Shown here: one piece after another, positions 63,182-64,000 of the stretch
Layout: every line of letters starts with the position of its first letter
Numbering within the stretch: position 1 is the stretch's first letter
Made by a program: the position numbers and the translations under genes
Assembly (NCBI RefSeq): GCF_001704275.1
Contig: NZ_CP011533.1
Coordinates: 5,394,001-5,458,000 of the forward strand
Source: Streptomyces noursei ATCC 11455
Lineage (GTDB): Bacteria > Actinomycetota > Actinomycetes > Streptomycetales > Streptomycetaceae
DNA length: 64,000 nt
Direction of reading: 5' to 3'
The notes under the pieces: model-generated
The model's database searches: none
The model's input: the letters and a program-made list of their open reading frames with translations, nothing else
Told to the model about the DNA's origin: nothing

Positions 63182-63823
63182 ATGAGTCACAGTGTGGGTG
63201 GAGTCCGTCAGGCGCAGAAGCAGAAAACCCGTCAGGCGCTGCTGGACGCGGCCCTCGGGCTGCTGGAGGAGCAGAGCCTGAGCAGCCTGGGGTTGCGCGA
63301 GGTGACCCGGGTGGTGGGCATCGCCCCGACCGCGTTCTACCGGCACTTCCGGGACCTGGGGGAGCTGGGCGTCGCGCTCGTCGAGGAGGCGCTGGGCAGC
63401 CTGCACGCGATGGTGCGCGCGATCCTCGCCGAGCAGGACGCGGCGGAGGAGCGGATAGACCGCACGGTCGCGGTCGTCGAGCGGCATGTGCGCGAGCACC
63501 CCGCGCACGTACGGTTCGTGGCGCGCGAGCGGCGCGGCGGGGTGCGGGCCGTGCGGCACGCCATCGCCGGGGAGCTGGACCGGTTCGCGGCCGAGGTCGC
63601 CGAGGCGCTCAAGTCGCAGCCGGTGTCGGGCGGTTGGCGGGACGAGGACGTCCGGATGCTGGCCGAGCTGTACGTCGACCGGCTGGTGACCACCGCCGGG
63701 GAGCTGCTCGATGCCCAGGAGGAGGGAGGCGAGGGGGCGGTCGAGCGGGTGGTGTGGCGCGCCCGGCGCCAGCTGCGGTTGATCAGCATCGGGCGCCGGC
63801 ACTGGGAGGAGGAGGGCGCCTGA
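63182..63823 (+). CDS. TetR-family transcriptional regulator (213 aa)
   Basis: N-terminal helix-turn-helix: RQALLDAALGLLEEQSLSSL, then LREVTRVVGIAPTAFYRHFR, the classic TetR recognition helix. The helical ligand domain follows and ends in RRQLRLISIGRRHWEEEGA. The spacing and C-terminus resemble FabR-like regulators of fatty-acid genes. It is divergent from two small membrane proteins and has clear operators between. Confidence 0.9.
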   Translation: MSHSVGGVRQAQKQKTRQALLDAALGLLEEQSLSSLGLREVTRVVGIAPTAFYRHFRDLGELGVALVEEALGSLHAMVRAILAEQDAAEERIDRTVAVVERHVREHPAHVRFVARERRGGVRAVRHAIAGELDRFAAEVAEALKSQPVSGGWRDEDVRMLAELYVDRLVTTAGELLDAQEEGGEGAVERVVWRARRQLRLISIGRRHWEEEGA

Positions 63824-63857
63824 GGCGGGGTGGGCGCGGGGCCCGGGGCGCGGGCCG

Positions 63858-64000
63858 TCAGGCGTGCGCCGGGGTGGTGCGGACGCGGTAGGTGCCGTCG
63901 GTGTTCTCGGTGAGAACGGTGACGGTGACGCCGCTCACCCGGTCGGTGAAGGAGTCGCCGGGGCGGAAGGTGGCGTCGGTCAGGTCCGCGTCGACGTAGC
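63858..64000 (-). CDS. C-terminus of an unknown protein (cut by window edge)
   Basis: The minus frame is open to the edge and ends YVDADLTDATFRPGDSFTDR, then VSGVTVTVLTENTDGTYRVR and a stop at 63858-63860. The beta-rich ending resembles the C-terminal domains of secreted metalloproteases, but 47 residues are too few to say. Confidence 0.5.
   Translation of the reverse strand, partial: YVDADLTDATFRPGDSFTDRVSGVTVTVLTENTDGTYRVRTTPAHA

Overview
The window is high-GC DNA with frequent GTG starts, start/stop-overlapping operons and gene families typical of Streptomyces, which is the genus I infer. The two ends look like ordinary chromosome. On the left are recQ (running off the edge) and a cold-shock-domain gene. 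On the right are two small membrane proteins, a TetR regulator and the 3' end of another gene. Almost everything between about 1.5 kb and 62.5 kb looks like foreign DNA accumulated at one tRNA-Arg(CCU) locus.

Left island (1524-35383). A 43-bp direct copy of the tRNA-Arg 3' half lies at 1524-1566 and recurs in the intact tRNA gene (35342-35414). A 23-bp arm-type repeat sits just inside both ends. The native tRNA terminator is still outside the left copy (1486-1515). At the right end only the acidic tail of an integrase and an N-terminally truncated relaxase remain, so the island looks like a decayed integrative/conjugative element, now at best cis-mobilizable. Its cargo is: (a) a possible amino-acid-handling cluster (YbaK-type tRNA editing protein, PLP ammonia-lyase-like enzyme, methyltransferase, LysE exporter, Fe/2OG oxygenase, metNIQ importer); (b) an IS701-like protein, a GAF/PucR regulator, a HemK-like methyltransferase and a fused aminodeoxychorismate synthase; (c) a Tat-exported M20 hydrolase and a MarR/MFS/NmrA/MarR block; (d) PadR-DUF1048, a serine hydrolase, an alpha/beta hydrolase and an MMPL exporter; and (e) gene debris.

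Middle (35.4-47.2 kb). A DDE-transposase-like gene is translationally coupled to a tyrosine-recombinase-fold protein that has lost its catalytic residues. Next come hypothetical and HTH genes, an ISKra4 wreck with a Gly-Ser hexanucleotide expansion, a pair of bacterial PH-domain membrane proteins, and several frameshifted remnants.

Right part (47.6-61.6 kb). This is the most notable content: a compact, mostly overlapping operon that I read as a class V lanthipeptide cluster. It has a LanK-type phosphotransferase, a HopA1-type LanY, two precursor peptides (one only 49 aa), an exporter, a luciferase-like reductase, a cysteine-decarboxylase flavoprotein, a kinase-fold protein lacking its catalytic motifs (candidate LanX), two further ABC transporters, a methyltransferase and an M16 protease. 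There is no YcaO or TfuA, which argues against a thioamitide. The two precursors share a leader but have very different cores. After the operon come GntR and NUDIX-like remnants and a scrap of tRNA-Arg 5' end (62463-62474), where normal chromosome appears to resume.
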